Shown here: positions 36,327 to 46,190 of the stretch, one piece after another
Layout of the letters: each line of letters starts with the position of its first letter
Position numbering within the stretch: position 1 is the stretch's first letter
Assembly: GCF_042427615.1 (NCBI RefSeq)
Contig: NZ_JBHMEZ010000012.1
Location: 434,001 to 498,000 of the forward strand
Direction: 5' to 3'
DNA: 64,000 nucleotides
From: Formosa undariae
Lineage (GTDB): Bacteria; Bacteroidota; Bacteroidia; Flavobacteriales; Flavobacteriaceae
The notes under the pieces: generated by a model
Told to the model about the DNA's origin: nothing
The model's database searches: none
The model's input: the letters and a program-made list of their open reading frames with translations, nothing else
Made by a program: the position numbers and the translations under genes

Positions 36327-38885
36327 TTATTTTAAATGTATACTTTTTTGCTGCTTGATATCTTGAGACGATGCACCAATCATAAATTGATACTCGCCAT
36401 TCGCAAAAGCCCATTCTTTAGTATCTACATCCCAAAATTGTAAATCTTTTTTTGAAACTTCAAATTCCACCTTAACTGATTCTCCTTTAGGTAAAAATTC
36501 TCTTTTAAAACCGACTAACTTTTTCAAAGGTCTTTTAATTGATGAATTAGGAGCTTTAAAATATAACTGAGCCACTTCATCTCCATCATAATTTCCAATA
36601 TTTTCAACGGTTGTCGAGACGATTAAAACATCACCTTCCTCTTTTATTTTCATGCCTTTATACTCAAATTCAGAATAACTTAAACCATAACCAAACGGAT
36701 AAAGTGCTTCTCCTTCAAAATACATATAGGTTCTACCGTTCGAAACCTCGTAATCGTCCATGGGAGGTAAATCGGATATTGATTTATAAAAAGTAAACGG
36801 TAATCTTCCTGCTGGATTGTAGTCCCCAAATAGGACATCGGCAATGGCTTTACCTCCAGATTCCCCAGGATACCAAGCGTCTACAATCGCAGGAATATGA
36901 CTATCCATCCAGTTAATAGCCAATGAACTTCCTGCGACCAAAACAACTATAACATTCTTGTTTTCGGCATAAATCTCTTTCAAATAATGAACTTGATCTT
37001 CAGGTAATTCTAAATCTGTCCGATCTCGACCTTCTTTCTCAATAGACTTATTAATGCCCATAACGGCAATCACATAATCACTTGCCCGGGCAACCGCTTT
37101 ATCTTCCGCATATAAATCATTTGTTAACGTTGGCACTTCCCATAATAACTGGCAAATAGCATCGCCACCATTATCAAAATACTCTAATTTAATAGCGTAT
37201 TTTTTACCAGCTTCCATCGCTATTTCAACTTGATCGGTCGTCATTCCGCGATTATGCCATGCATCTACAACTAGTTCGTTATTTAACCACAACCGAACCC
37301 CATCATCCGAATTAACCCCAATTTTGTAAGCTCCCGAAAAATTAGGCGTAATGTAGCCCGTCCATCTTATAGATTTATGTCTGTAATTGGTGTACGGATC
37401 TGGCGGGTTGTTTACAGGATCGAAATTCACCACCTTATCTACACGTGTTTGCGGCATACCTTCTAGGAATTTATCATCAAAATATTCTCCGTATAAGCCG
37501 GTTTCATCATTATGATCGTTACGTAAATTTTCGGCTTCAATGAGGTTTAAATTTCTCGCGGCCGTTTTCCATTTCACATAAGTGACTTCAGCTTTATCAC
37601 CAACTTTTTCCTTAATCCCTTCCAACGGCGAGATGGGTTTAATAACCGGCAATCCGCTGTAATCTCCAAAAACAACCTGATTGGCATTAAAACCAACCAC
37701 TGCTATTTTTTTAATCGTATTTACATCTAAAGGCAAAATATTATTTTTATTTTTAAGAAGCACAATGGATTCTCTTGAAGCCTCTAACGCTAAATCTTGA
37801 TGCTTTTTTGAACCTATAACATCTGGTGAAATTTTCGTATATGGATTGTTTTCTGTGCTATCGAAAATCCCTAATTTAAAACGTGCGGTTAACACTCTCG
37901 CCGTTGCTTTATCTATATTTTCTTTAGAGACTAAACCTTTTTTATAAGCCGCAAGTAGATGATTTGCATAAATATCATTCCCACATTCTAAGTCCAAACC
38001 AGCTTCTAATGCTGCTTTTGCAGCTTGCTCTTTGGTATCTACATATTTATGCGATTTCACTAAATATGTTGGCGCTCCACAATCGCTTACCACATAGCCT
38101 TTAAAACCCCACTCGTCTCTTAGAACCGTATTTAACAACCAATTATTTGCCGTGCTCGGCACACCATTAATAGCGTTGTAAGCACTCATTATAGATTGTG
38201 CATTACCGTCTTGAACGGTTGCTTTGTAGGCTGGAAAATAATATTCTCGTAATGCGCTTTCTGAAATATTAGCATTATAAGCAAACCGATTATCCTCTTG
38301 ATTATTAGCCACAAAATGTTTGGGCGTAGACACTACTTTTAAATAGTTCTCGTCATTCCCTTGTAAACCTTTCACAAAAGAAACACCTATTTTACTGGTT
38401 AAATAAGGATCTTCACCATACGTTTCTGGTGTTCTTCCCCAACGCGGATCTCTAGCCATATTAATCGTAGGCGACCAAAAGGTTAGCAAATCGCTGTACA
38501 CATTTTTTTGATCTTTACCTTGGTTATAAAAGTTCCATTTTGCTCGCGCTTCATCTGAAATAGCCGAAGACACCTTATAAATTAAATCGGGATTCCAAGT
38601 CGCCGCTAAAGCTACAGCCTGTGGAAACACGGTGAAGCGTCCACCTTTTACAACACCATGTAAAGCTTCGTTACCATGGTAATATTTTTCGACCTCTAAA
38701 CGCGGAATTGCTTCTGCGGTAGACACAAGCATTGATACTTTTTCTTCAACCGTTAACCGCTCTAACAAATCTTGAACACGCGTTTCAATGGGCAATTCTT
38801 GATTTTGAAACGTATATTTGGTTTGCGAGAAACCTAAAATAGGCATGACTAACAACGCAAATATGATAACTTTTCTTAACACCAT
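36327..38885 (-). CDS. GH3 family glycosidase with inserted PA14 domain
   Basis: 852 residues. Signal peptide (IIFALLVMPILGFSQ). The GH3 N-terminal barrel shows GNEALHGV, DPRWGRTPETYGEDP, KHFVANNQEDNR and the nucleophile Asp268 in VVSDCGAP. A PA14 carbohydrate-binding domain is inserted in the second domain (about 455-590, with GLYGEYFDD and SDDGVRLWLNNELVVDAW). A fibronectin-III-like C-terminal domain follows (GFKREFLPKGES). GH3 enzymes remove terminal beta-linked glucose, xylose or similar sugars. The PA14 insert and sequence fit beta-glucosidase/xylosidase-type members; the exact sugar cannot be set from sequence. Gap to the downstream esterase/PLC gene: 18 bases. Confidence 0.93.
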   Translation of the reverse strand: MVLRKVIIFALLVMPILGFSQTKYTFQNQELPIETRVQDLLERLTVEEKVSMLVSTAEAIPRLEVEKYYHGNEALHGVVKGGRFTVFPQAVALAATWNPDLIYKVSSAISDEARAKWNFYNQGKDQKNVYSDLLTFWSPTINMARDPRWGRTPETYGEDPYLTSKIGVSFVKGLQGNDENYLKVVSTPKHFVANNQEDNRFAYNANISESALREYYFPAYKATVQDGNAQSIMSAYNAINGVPSTANNWLLNTVLRDEWGFKGYVVSDCGAPTYLVKSHKYVDTKEQAAKAALEAGLDLECGNDIYANHLLAAYKKGLVSKENIDKATARVLTARFKLGIFDSTENNPYTKISPDVIGSKKHQDLALEASRESIVLLKNKNNILPLDVNTIKKIAVVGFNANQVVFGDYSGLPVIKPISPLEGIKEKVGDKAEVTYVKWKTAARNLNLIEAENLRNDHNDETGLYGEYFDDKFLEGMPQTRVDKVVNFDPVNNPPDPYTNYRHKSIRWTGYITPNFSGAYKIGVNSDDGVRLWLNNELVVDAWHNRGMTTDQVEIAMEAGKKYAIKLEYFDNGGDAICQLLWEVPTLTNDLYAEDKAVARASDYVIAVMGINKSIEKEGRDRTDLELPEDQVHYLKEIYAENKNVIVVLVAGSSLAINWMDSHIPAIVDAWYPGESGGKAIADVLFGDYNPAGRLPFTFYKSISDLPPMDDYEVSNGRTYMYFEGEALYPFGYGLSYSEFEYKGMKIKEEGDVLIVSTTVENIGNYDGDEVAQLYFKAPNSSIKRPLKKLVGFKREFLPKGESVKVEFEVSKKDLQFWDVDTKEWAFANGEYQFMIGASSQDIKQQKSIHLK

Positions 38886-38913
38886 TTGATATATGAAATT
38901 ATATTAATGTTGA

Positions 38914-40332
38914 TTATTCTAATTCAATTTTAAATCCTGTAATTGGTAGTTCTGTAGTATTATACACAGGTAGTTCTAGCTTTAAGCCGTCTTTATTTTG
39001 TTTCCATGTTACTTCTTCTGACGAATTCAATCGGCTTATCGATTTAATTACTGTTTCTTTTTGAGCTGACAATGCTTTTATTAGAACATTGTTTTCTGTA
39101 GGACTACATACATACGCGTATATAAATCCATCTTTAATCGTGAATCGAACCTCAGGAAATATCTCTTTAGAGGTTTCGTCTTTTAGGTTATCCTTCATGG
39201 TGTTCTCTTCCTTTGAAGTATTCTTTTTTTGATTGCTTTTAGAACCTTCTACTAAGCGTTCTCCTTGAACAGTCCAAGGTTTAGAACCGTAAATACCTTC
39301 AGAATTTTGCTTAATCCACACGCCCATTTCTGCCAAGCGTTCTTGAGCTAAATCTGTAATTTCTCCTTTTGCAGTTGGCCCATTATTCAATAATAAATTC
39401 CCACCTTTACTTACTATTTCTAATAACTGACGCGTCATTAATTCTGACGATTTATAAATGGTATCATACTCAATATACCCCCAGTTTTTCCCCATGGTAA
39501 TGCATGCTTCCCAAGGTTCAACCTCTAGACCTTCAACAATTTCTTGCTCTGTAACCTTATAATCGCCAAAACCATGTTTAATACGACTATTGATGATACA
39601 ATCTGGCTGAATGCCAAGTATCAACTCTCTTAATTCTTTACTTTCTTCTGGACTAATTAATTCTGGTGTATCGAACCAAATCACATCAATTTTACCATAT
39701 TGGGTAAGTAACTCTTTTATTTGTGGTTTCACCTTTCTTTCAAAATAGCGACTAAACACTTTTATATCTTCATCTGGATAATCTACCAAATTACTTCGTC
39801 CACCTTTATGGGGCCAATTTGTAGCCACATCTGGATCTTCCCAATCGCGACCTAAAGAGTAATAAAACCCGAATTTCATATCGTGTTTATGGCAAGCTGC
39901 AACCAATTCCGTCATGGGATCTTTGGCGTAAGGCGTTCTGGTTTTAATATTATAATCGTTGGATGGTGAATCGAACATGGCAAAACCATCGTGATGTTTG
40001 GAGGTGATGATGATATATTTCATCCCTGCCGCTTTAGCAGTAAGCACCCATTTTTCGGCATCGTAATTAACCGGATTAAAATCGTCGGCAATAGTAGCAT
40101 ACTCTTTTAAAGATATTTTTTCATGAATCATGAAATGCTCATTCCCTTTTGCCACGTGCCCATCCCAATATCCAGCAGTTTGAGAATATAGGCCCCAATG
40201 CATAAACATACCAAATTTGGCATCTTTCCACCACTCCATTTTATCTGATGATTGCGCGAAAGCATTGCTCATAAAAATAAGTAGAAAGCCTAAACTGCAA
40301 TAAAAATGTCTTCGGGATCTGTTGTACTTCAT
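38914..40332 (-). CDS. GH29 family alpha-L-fucosidase (first of two)
   Basis: 472 residues with an N-terminal export signal (FYCSLGFLLIFMSNAFAQS). The GH29 barrel carries KFGMFMHWGLYS, KYIIITSKHHDGFAMFDS, and the nucleophile Asp221 in IDVIWFDTPEL. NLLLNNGP and the GSKPW segment are typical of the family. A Lys/Asn-rich linker leads to a small C-terminal beta domain. It removes terminal alpha-L-fucose by a retaining mechanism. It precedes GH3 by 28 bases and follows the second GH29 gene by 35 bases. The two GH29 proteins are clearly different in sequence, which suggests different linkages rather than a recent duplication. Confidence 0.93.
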   Translation of the reverse strand: MKYNRSRRHFYCSLGFLLIFMSNAFAQSSDKMEWWKDAKFGMFMHWGLYSQTAGYWDGHVAKGNEHFMIHEKISLKEYATIADDFNPVNYDAEKWVLTAKAAGMKYIIITSKHHDGFAMFDSPSNDYNIKTRTPYAKDPMTELVAACHKHDMKFGFYYSLGRDWEDPDVATNWPHKGGRSNLVDYPDEDIKVFSRYFERKVKPQIKELLTQYGKIDVIWFDTPELISPEESKELRELILGIQPDCIINSRIKHGFGDYKVTEQEIVEGLEVEPWEACITMGKNWGYIEYDTIYKSSELMTRQLLEIVSKGGNLLLNNGPTAKGEITDLAQERLAEMGVWIKQNSEGIYGSKPWTVQGERLVEGSKSNQKKNTSKEENTMKDNLKDETSKEIFPEVRFTIKDGFIYAYVCSPTENNVLIKALSAQKETVIKSISRLNSSEEVTWKQNKDGLKLELPVYNTTELPITGFKIELE

Positions 40333-40367
40333 TTTATACTATTTTGAAAAGTTTGCGATACTAACTA

Positions 40368-41669
40368 TTACTTTGTAATAAATTCTATGTTCGTTAATTT
40401 CACCACCACAGGGTTTGGCCAAATTTTATCATTGTAAAGTCGTTGCGCTCTACTTATAGATATTTCAAGTAAATCTTCATGCTGAATAAATCGAGACGTT
40501 GGTGTGTTTTCTGGCCAGTATTCTACGACTAAATCGTTTTGTCCAAGTACCGAAATTGTAGTGTTTTTAGTCGACCGCATGTTTTTCAACAGAAAATTTC
40601 TTCTAAACCCTTTGAACCAATCTTCCTGCTTTGTAATAAACACATAAGCCGTATTATCGTCTTTACCTTTTGTAAACCACATTTTTCCATCTTTAACTAT
40701 GGTTGGCACGGTTCTTACATTTTTAACACCTTCCCCGTTAACATACATCCATAACGCAATTTCGCGCAAACGCTCTTCTTGTTCTACAGGAATTTCACCA
40801 TTTGGTTTCGGACCAATATTCATTAGAAAATTCCCGCCTTTTGCACGGATTTCAATCAGTTTTTCTATGAGTTCGGAGCCTCCTTTATAGTCTTCATTTG
40901 TAGGTTTATACTGCCACTGCGTCCCCATAGTCATACACGTTTCCCAAGGCCCTGGTAAAGCCCCATCAGGAATTTTCTGCTCTGGCGTTTTCATTTCACC
41001 TCTGGTCACTACAATATCGGGTGCAATTTTATGAACATACTGTGCCATAGGCTTAGCCTGAAAGGCATCAAAAAACATAACATCTATTGGTCCGTATTTA
41101 TCAATAAGCTCTTTAACTTGAGTTTTATCGTATTCAAAAAGTGCTTTGTTAGCCGTTACTTGCGTCATTGGGCCTTTTCTAGAAATTAAATGCCCTTGCT
41201 TATGGATAAAGCTAAAATCTTCTGGAGAAAAATAGATTCCTACTTTTAAATTTTGTTTCCGTAAAGCCTGTACTAACTCTCCAACAATATCCTTTCCGTA
41301 AGGTGTATTCATGATATTGAAATCGGTTGTTTTAGTATCCCACATACAGAAACCATTATGGTGTTTCGCTGTAAAAACGACATACTCCGCTCCTGCGACT
41401 TTAAATAATCGTGCCCATTCATCTGCATCAAATTTATCGGGATAAAATGTCTTAGGAAGCTCTTCAAAATATTTATTTACATAATCCTCTGAAGCCCCAA
41501 CCAAGGAATGACTAATTACACTTCCTAGTTGAGAATCGAGACTCCAATGGACAAATATCCCAAACCCCATATCCATGAAATTTTCATCTAACTCTGGCTT
41601 GTTTTTAAGTTGAGAAAAGACTGAAAACGTCGTTAGAAGAATAAGTACTATTGAAAGTTTTAATTTCAT
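40368..41669 (-). CDS. GH29 family alpha-L-fucosidase (second of two)
   Basis: 433 residues, signal peptide (LKLSIVLILLTTFSVFSQ). Motifs: MGFGIFVHWSLDSQLG, EYVVFTAKHHNGFCMWDT, and the probable nucleophile Asp201 in IDVMFFDAFQ, where the usual W-F-D is F-F-D. NFLMNIGPKPNGEIP is the typical late-barrel strand. It has a shorter C-terminal domain than its neighbour. Expected to remove alpha-linked L-fucose, perhaps with another linkage or sugar (some GH29 members act on galactose-related sugars). Located between GH92 (5 bases) and the other GH29. Confidence 0.92.
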   Translation of the reverse strand: MKLKLSIVLILLTTFSVFSQLKNKPELDENFMDMGFGIFVHWSLDSQLGSVISHSLVGASEDYVNKYFEELPKTFYPDKFDADEWARLFKVAGAEYVVFTAKHHNGFCMWDTKTTDFNIMNTPYGKDIVGELVQALRKQNLKVGIYFSPEDFSFIHKQGHLISRKGPMTQVTANKALFEYDKTQVKELIDKYGPIDVMFFDAFQAKPMAQYVHKIAPDIVVTRGEMKTPEQKIPDGALPGPWETCMTMGTQWQYKPTNEDYKGGSELIEKLIEIRAKGGNFLMNIGPKPNGEIPVEQEERLREIALWMYVNGEGVKNVRTVPTIVKDGKMWFTKGKDDNTAYVFITKQEDWFKGFRRNFLLKNMRSTKNTTISVLGQNDLVVEYWPENTPTSRFIQHEDLLEISISRAQRLYNDKIWPNPVVVKLTNIEFITK

Positions 41670-41674
41670 AATTA

Positions 41675-44008
41675 TTAATGTTTCGCGTGGGTACGATTAG
41701 CCATTTCTAAAATTAACTCACCTCCATTTATAAGGTCTTGATGAGAAATATTAAAATCATAAATAGCTTTATCATTAAAACTCGCCTTATTTATATAAAC
41801 ATTAGAGGCACTATTATTAAGCGCTTTTATAGTGAATGTTTTATTTGGAAAGTGATCTTGATTTAACTTAATACGAACCTCATCAAATAAAGGGCTTCCT
41901 ATGGTATATCTTGGATTAGTCTCTGTACCTCCATTCATTTGAAACAACCCAATTTTCATAAGTACAGAAAGACTCCCCATTAATCCTTGATCTTCATCTC
42001 CATTAAATCCTGTGGACGGGGACAAACCCGAAAAAGCCTTATTTACGACAGCGCGAGACCAATATTGAGACAGATCGCTTCGTCCCAATTCATTAAAAAT
42101 AAAGGCCATTTGCACAGAAGGTTGGTTTCCATAATTTACAGGAATCCTGCTATATTCTGGATGCAATTCTTGGGCATGAGAATTTCCTGCAGTAAAATTA
42201 ATTTTTTCTGCTGTTTTAAATTGTTCATTTAATTTCTCAATCGCTTTATCTTTTCCACCCATTAAATCTGCCAAACCTTCTAAATCGTGAGGAACAAACC
42301 AAGTAGATTGTGCACCATTGGATTCTATAAATCCGTTTTCTGATTGATAAGGATCGTAATCTGATTTCCAAATGCCTTCAATATTTTTAGGACGCATCCA
42401 CACAATTTCGGAATCAAATACATTTTTATAATGCGTTGAACGATTCATGAAGTAATCATAATCGTCTTGATGATTTAATTTTTTAGACAATTGTGCTAGG
42501 GTCCAATCTTGATAGGCATATTCCAAAGTTAAACTGGCACCGTCTTCATGCGATCCAAAATTACCTTCAGGAATAGGATACGGTACATACCCTTTTTCTA
42601 TATAATGCTTTAAGCCACCTCCAAGATTTGTGGTGTGTTCGTAACCCGATTTCCCCATAATACCATTAGGCATATGATTCTTTTTTAAAGCTTGGTAAAT
42701 CGATTCTAAATCTTCTGTGATTATTCCCTTTTGAATAGCACTCACTATAAAAGGAGTCGAAGATGCACCCGTCATGACATATGTATAATTTCCTCCAGAA
42801 GGTCCGCGAGGAATTAAACCTCCGTCTTTATAATATTGTAATAAAGAATGCACAAAATCTTCCATAATGTCGGGATACACTAATCCCCAAAGCGTGTTGA
42901 TAGTCCATTGTGCGCCCCAAAAAGAATCGGAATTAAAATGATTAAATTTAGGCTTTCCGTTCTCATCTAGAGGCAACTGACCTATTCTAAATTGCTCTCC
43001 AGTATTATCGGGATAAGCACCATTAGCATCGTTAATAGTACGTCTGCCTTGTAATGCATGCCATAAGTCTGTGTAAAACCTTTTCTGATCGGTTTCTGTT
43101 CCGCCTTTTATAGCGATTCGCCCTAGTAATCCATTCCATTCTGTTTTAGAATCCGAGATTACTTCGTTAAAATTCCAATGTGGTAATTCTTGTGTTATGT
43201 TATTAGAAGCATTCTCTACTGAGGTATATGAAATCCCTAATTTCATTAAAACTTTACCGTTATCACTATTAAGATTGACAAGATAATTCCCTGTGTTTTC
43301 ATCGTGTTCTATTTCAGAAATATCTGAATTAAATATCGCTTTAAAGTAAACCGTTACTGGTTTAGGTCTTCTATGCGTTGGTTCCATAACCAACTTCCCT
43401 GAAAGCTCGTTCTTGTTATTTTGTTCTAAAAATCCATTAGTATTTTCACAAGGTCCTAATAGCGTATTTAGGTTAAAAAGCACAGCTGCTTTTTCGTTTT
43501 CAGGAAACGAATACTGATGAAACCCTACCCGTTTTGTACTTGTTAATTCTGATGTTATGTGATATCTATCTAATTCTACGTAATGATATCCAGGAGCTAT
43601 TTTTTCTTTTTTGTGACTGAATTTTGAATAAAAATCGGTGAATATCGTTTTGCTATTTTCCTCAGACACAGTAACAGGCATCACAGACACGCCAGACATT
43701 TGCCAAGCATGAATATGGCTAAATCCTTTAATCGTATCCGTTTTGTAACGATAGCCACTTCCCCAAGAACCACCTATTTGTGTATCGGGACTTAAATTTA
43801 CCATCCCAAAAGGTCTACTTGCAGATGAAAAGAAAAACCATCTTGAATTTTCAGTATCGAGTTGAGGATATACTTTTGCGCTATAATCTATAGGAGCTAC
43901 ATGTATATTTTCTGCAATGCTCTTATCCTGTGTATTACAAGAGACTGTTAAAAATAACGCGATTCCTAATCCTACAACTCGGCTTTTAATACGTTGACTT
44001 AGCTTCAT
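41675..44008 (-). CDS. GH92 family exo-alpha-mannosidase lipoprotein
   Basis: 777 residues; lipoprotein signal (GLGIALFLTVSCNTQ, Cys about 24). N-terminal beta-sandwich with SWGSGYRYKTDTIKGFSHIH, then the (alpha/alpha)6 domain with DSFWGAQWTINTLWGL, HEDGASLTLEYAYQDW and STGFNGDEDQGLMGSL, the latter holding the acidic residues used for catalysis in GH92. Members are Ca-dependent, inverting exo-alpha-mannosidases that trim mannose from N-glycans, yeast mannan or other mannosides. Its presence suggests alpha-mannose in the substrate. Gaps: 11 bases after the GH115-like gene and 5 bases before GH29. Confidence 0.93.
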   Translation of the reverse strand: MKLSQRIKSRVVGLGIALFLTVSCNTQDKSIAENIHVAPIDYSAKVYPQLDTENSRWFFFSSASRPFGMVNLSPDTQIGGSWGSGYRYKTDTIKGFSHIHAWQMSGVSVMPVTVSEENSKTIFTDFYSKFSHKKEKIAPGYHYVELDRYHITSELTSTKRVGFHQYSFPENEKAAVLFNLNTLLGPCENTNGFLEQNNKNELSGKLVMEPTHRRPKPVTVYFKAIFNSDISEIEHDENTGNYLVNLNSDNGKVLMKLGISYTSVENASNNITQELPHWNFNEVISDSKTEWNGLLGRIAIKGGTETDQKRFYTDLWHALQGRRTINDANGAYPDNTGEQFRIGQLPLDENGKPKFNHFNSDSFWGAQWTINTLWGLVYPDIMEDFVHSLLQYYKDGGLIPRGPSGGNYTYVMTGASSTPFIVSAIQKGIITEDLESIYQALKKNHMPNGIMGKSGYEHTTNLGGGLKHYIEKGYVPYPIPEGNFGSHEDGASLTLEYAYQDWTLAQLSKKLNHQDDYDYFMNRSTHYKNVFDSEIVWMRPKNIEGIWKSDYDPYQSENGFIESNGAQSTWFVPHDLEGLADLMGGKDKAIEKLNEQFKTAEKINFTAGNSHAQELHPEYSRIPVNYGNQPSVQMAFIFNELGRSDLSQYWSRAVVNKAFSGLSPSTGFNGDEDQGLMGSLSVLMKIGLFQMNGGTETNPRYTIGSPLFDEVRIKLNQDHFPNKTFTIKALNNSASNVYINKASFNDKAIYDFNISHQDLINGGELILEMANRTHAKH

Positions 44009-44019
44009 TATTTTTCTTT

Positions 44020-46080
44020 TTAAAGTGCCATTTTATTTAAATTGGCTTCTATTTCTTCCAACATCTCTACAGTTGGAAATCCATTATTTTGTCTCCTGTT
44101 TTCTATAGCATACCAACCTTTCCATTTTTCATCTAAATCGCCTGACGCTCTATTTTTATATATAATTTCTAATTTCTGCTTTGCTTCTGGAAGTAAACGT
44201 CTTGCTCCTTCTAGCGCTTGTAGATTTTTAGTGTCCTCAAATTCTTTTTTTAATACTGCCATAGTGTGGAGTACCGTTTCAAATGCGATTAAATCTGAAT
44301 ATATAATGGTTGGCAACAGTATATATGAATGATAGAAATGGCTTTTATCTTCCCTTTTTACATATCCTTTTTTTGCTTCTTCCCTCGCTTTAAGTACGAA
44401 AGTCTTAGTCCGTGCTGTATTTTCCAAATCGCCTTCTACGCGCTTATAATCGAAAGGGATAGGTGTTTTACCAGGCCGTCTTATTGGAGCGTTTGAGAGG
44501 TAAGAAACGGCTTCACGAATTTCCCATAAATGCTCTACATACCCTTTTCTACCTTCTTGTGCTTCATGTAACAATTTCATTGAAGACACGGCATGTTTTG
44601 CTTCTTCTTTATTAAAATAACGCGCTGTCCAAGATTCATAAAATCGATCACCATCAAATGTTTCGGGGTCATAACAAAACGCACTATACGCTTCTAAATT
44701 CAGTAAGAATGGTCTGAAATTTTGTCCATTAACTAAACAAAATTTATCTGCGTTGTACGAATTGAACATCTCGTTCATAACCGATTCAACACGGTTTGGA
44801 TACGGATTATGCACCGTATGATTTAACCAATACCCGGCGTGCATGTAGGTCCCAAAATCGTATCCATCGGTAGTATTTGGTAAGTGATCGAATTCACCAA
44901 AACCATGATCAGACCACAGTACTGTCCAATCGCTCGGAGGTCTAAATCCATCATTCCACATTTGCATCCCGTCCGAGTAACAGACCAAAACTTTCTGAGC
45001 TTCCGGTTTATACGCGTCTACTAATTCGCCAAAAGCAACATAAACTTCTGTAAAAACGTCTATTTTACTTTCGCCACAACTGCTTTTATATTCCCAGTCC
45101 CAAACTTGATGACGAGGTCTTAGTATGAAAATATCGGTCTTAGACAATGGTGTTTCTTCTAAATAATAGCGCCAAGCTTTTATCCAATCGTCTTTATATG
45201 TTGCCCAGCAATCTGCTTTATCTGCAGACATTGGATGAATTTGATATCCCAATGCAAAATCGATAGCGATCTTCATCCCTTTTTCGTGAGCATAATCAAT
45301 CATCTTATCTACATATTCAATATCTATTTGATAGTCCGGCTTTAGTGCTTTATATTCTGGTCTGATAAAAAACTCTGGTCGCCCTAACATGTCGAACAAT
45401 TGAATTGAATTGTAACGCAGTCGGACTAAGGAGTTTATTAATTGGGTATAAGATTCCCAATCGTATTCTAGTAATTTACCTCTGTAGTTAGCAAGTTCAT
45501 CTACATCATTTTCAAAATAAGAAAGCTCTGGTACTTTTGGAGGTGCTATTGTTTTTGAAGAAAAACGAAACAAGTCTTCATTGTGTTTTTTTATTGGCAG
45601 CTTACCTGTCCAATATTCTAAAGGATCTACGCCTAATATTTCTTTTGAATAATCGTAAATCGCATATTGAAGTCCTTCTACATCAGACCCTGCAATAACT
45701 ATAGATTTTTCACCATTAGGCAATGTTGTTTTAGCCCAAATACCGCCTCTAGATCCAGGAAATTCGCTGGACAGATTGATCGTTTTATTTAGTGCTAGTT
45801 GTTGTATTAATGAATTTGTTTCCGGTGTACCTAGAATATAGAAAACCCCTTTTTCTTTAAGTTTTTGGGCATCTAACTCTGATATAATTTGGATTTTTGT
45901 ACCTAGTACTTTATTTAAATCTTGTTTTAAATCTTCTATTGTACTTAACTCCACTGGTGTTGCCAATTTACCTTTAATAAGGTATATGTTTTCAGCAGGA
46001 AATTTAGAAGCAGATAAAAGGGTAAAGGAAAAAACAAAAAGAAAAGCTAATGGCAAGTGTTTTTTTAGTAGGCTCAGCAT
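44020..46080 (-). CDS. GH115-like / GH67-like glycoside hydrolase of unknown specificity
   Basis: 686 residues with an export signal (LPLAFLFVFSFTLLSASK). The N-terminal domain (about 30-160, with VIAGSDVEGLQYAIYDYSKE) and the first barrel elements (GVDPLEYWTGKLPIKK; SLVRLRYNSIQLFDMLGRPEF) resemble the start of GH115 proteins and the N-terminal domain of alpha-glucuronidases. The barrel has WDWEYKSSCGES and VLWSDHGFGEFDH as candidate active-site strands. It lacks the long C-terminal beta domains of GH115 and ends in a helical bundle. It is distinct from the full GH115 at 31493. A role in uronic-acid removal is plausible but the family assignment is not certain. Confidence 0.65.
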   Translation of the reverse strand: MLSLLKKHLPLAFLFVFSFTLLSASKFPAENIYLIKGKLATPVELSTIEDLKQDLNKVLGTKIQIISELDAQKLKEKGVFYILGTPETNSLIQQLALNKTINLSSEFPGSRGGIWAKTTLPNGEKSIVIAGSDVEGLQYAIYDYSKEILGVDPLEYWTGKLPIKKHNEDLFRFSSKTIAPPKVPELSYFENDVDELANYRGKLLEYDWESYTQLINSLVRLRYNSIQLFDMLGRPEFFIRPEYKALKPDYQIDIEYVDKMIDYAHEKGMKIAIDFALGYQIHPMSADKADCWATYKDDWIKAWRYYLEETPLSKTDIFILRPRHQVWDWEYKSSCGESKIDVFTEVYVAFGELVDAYKPEAQKVLVCYSDGMQMWNDGFRPPSDWTVLWSDHGFGEFDHLPNTTDGYDFGTYMHAGYWLNHTVHNPYPNRVESVMNEMFNSYNADKFCLVNGQNFRPFLLNLEAYSAFCYDPETFDGDRFYESWTARYFNKEEAKHAVSSMKLLHEAQEGRKGYVEHLWEIREAVSYLSNAPIRRPGKTPIPFDYKRVEGDLENTARTKTFVLKAREEAKKGYVKREDKSHFYHSYILLPTIIYSDLIAFETVLHTMAVLKKEFEDTKNLQALEGARRLLPEAKQKLEIIYKNRASGDLDEKWKGWYAIENRRQNNGFPTVEMLEEIEANLNKMAL

Positions 46081-46109
46081 ATCATATATATTTATAGAGA
46101 GGTCTTATA

Positions 46110-46152
46110 TGCTTAATAAAACGGGTAGATAGCTCTACCTACCCGTTTTACA
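46110..46152 (-). terminator. Hairpin between susD and the enzyme genes
   Basis: Perfect 11-bp stem AAAACGGGTAG (46118-46128) / CTACCCGTTTT (46139-46149) in the only sizeable gap (110 bases) of the - strand operon. On the transcript the T run is inside the stem, so it may act as partial terminator or as 3' end protecting the susCD message, giving more SusCD than enzymes. Confidence 0.7.
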
Positions 46153-46190
46153 AACATAAAAACTAACGAAAAAAATAATTTTAACCCGTT

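Noticed and set aside
31493..38885. Reading the locus as an ordinary glucuronoxylan PUL
   Set aside because: GH115, GH3 and an esterase would fit, but there is no GH10, GH11, GH30 or GH43 xylan enzyme, while PI-PLC, inositol oxygenase, GH92 and GH29 are not explained by xylan.
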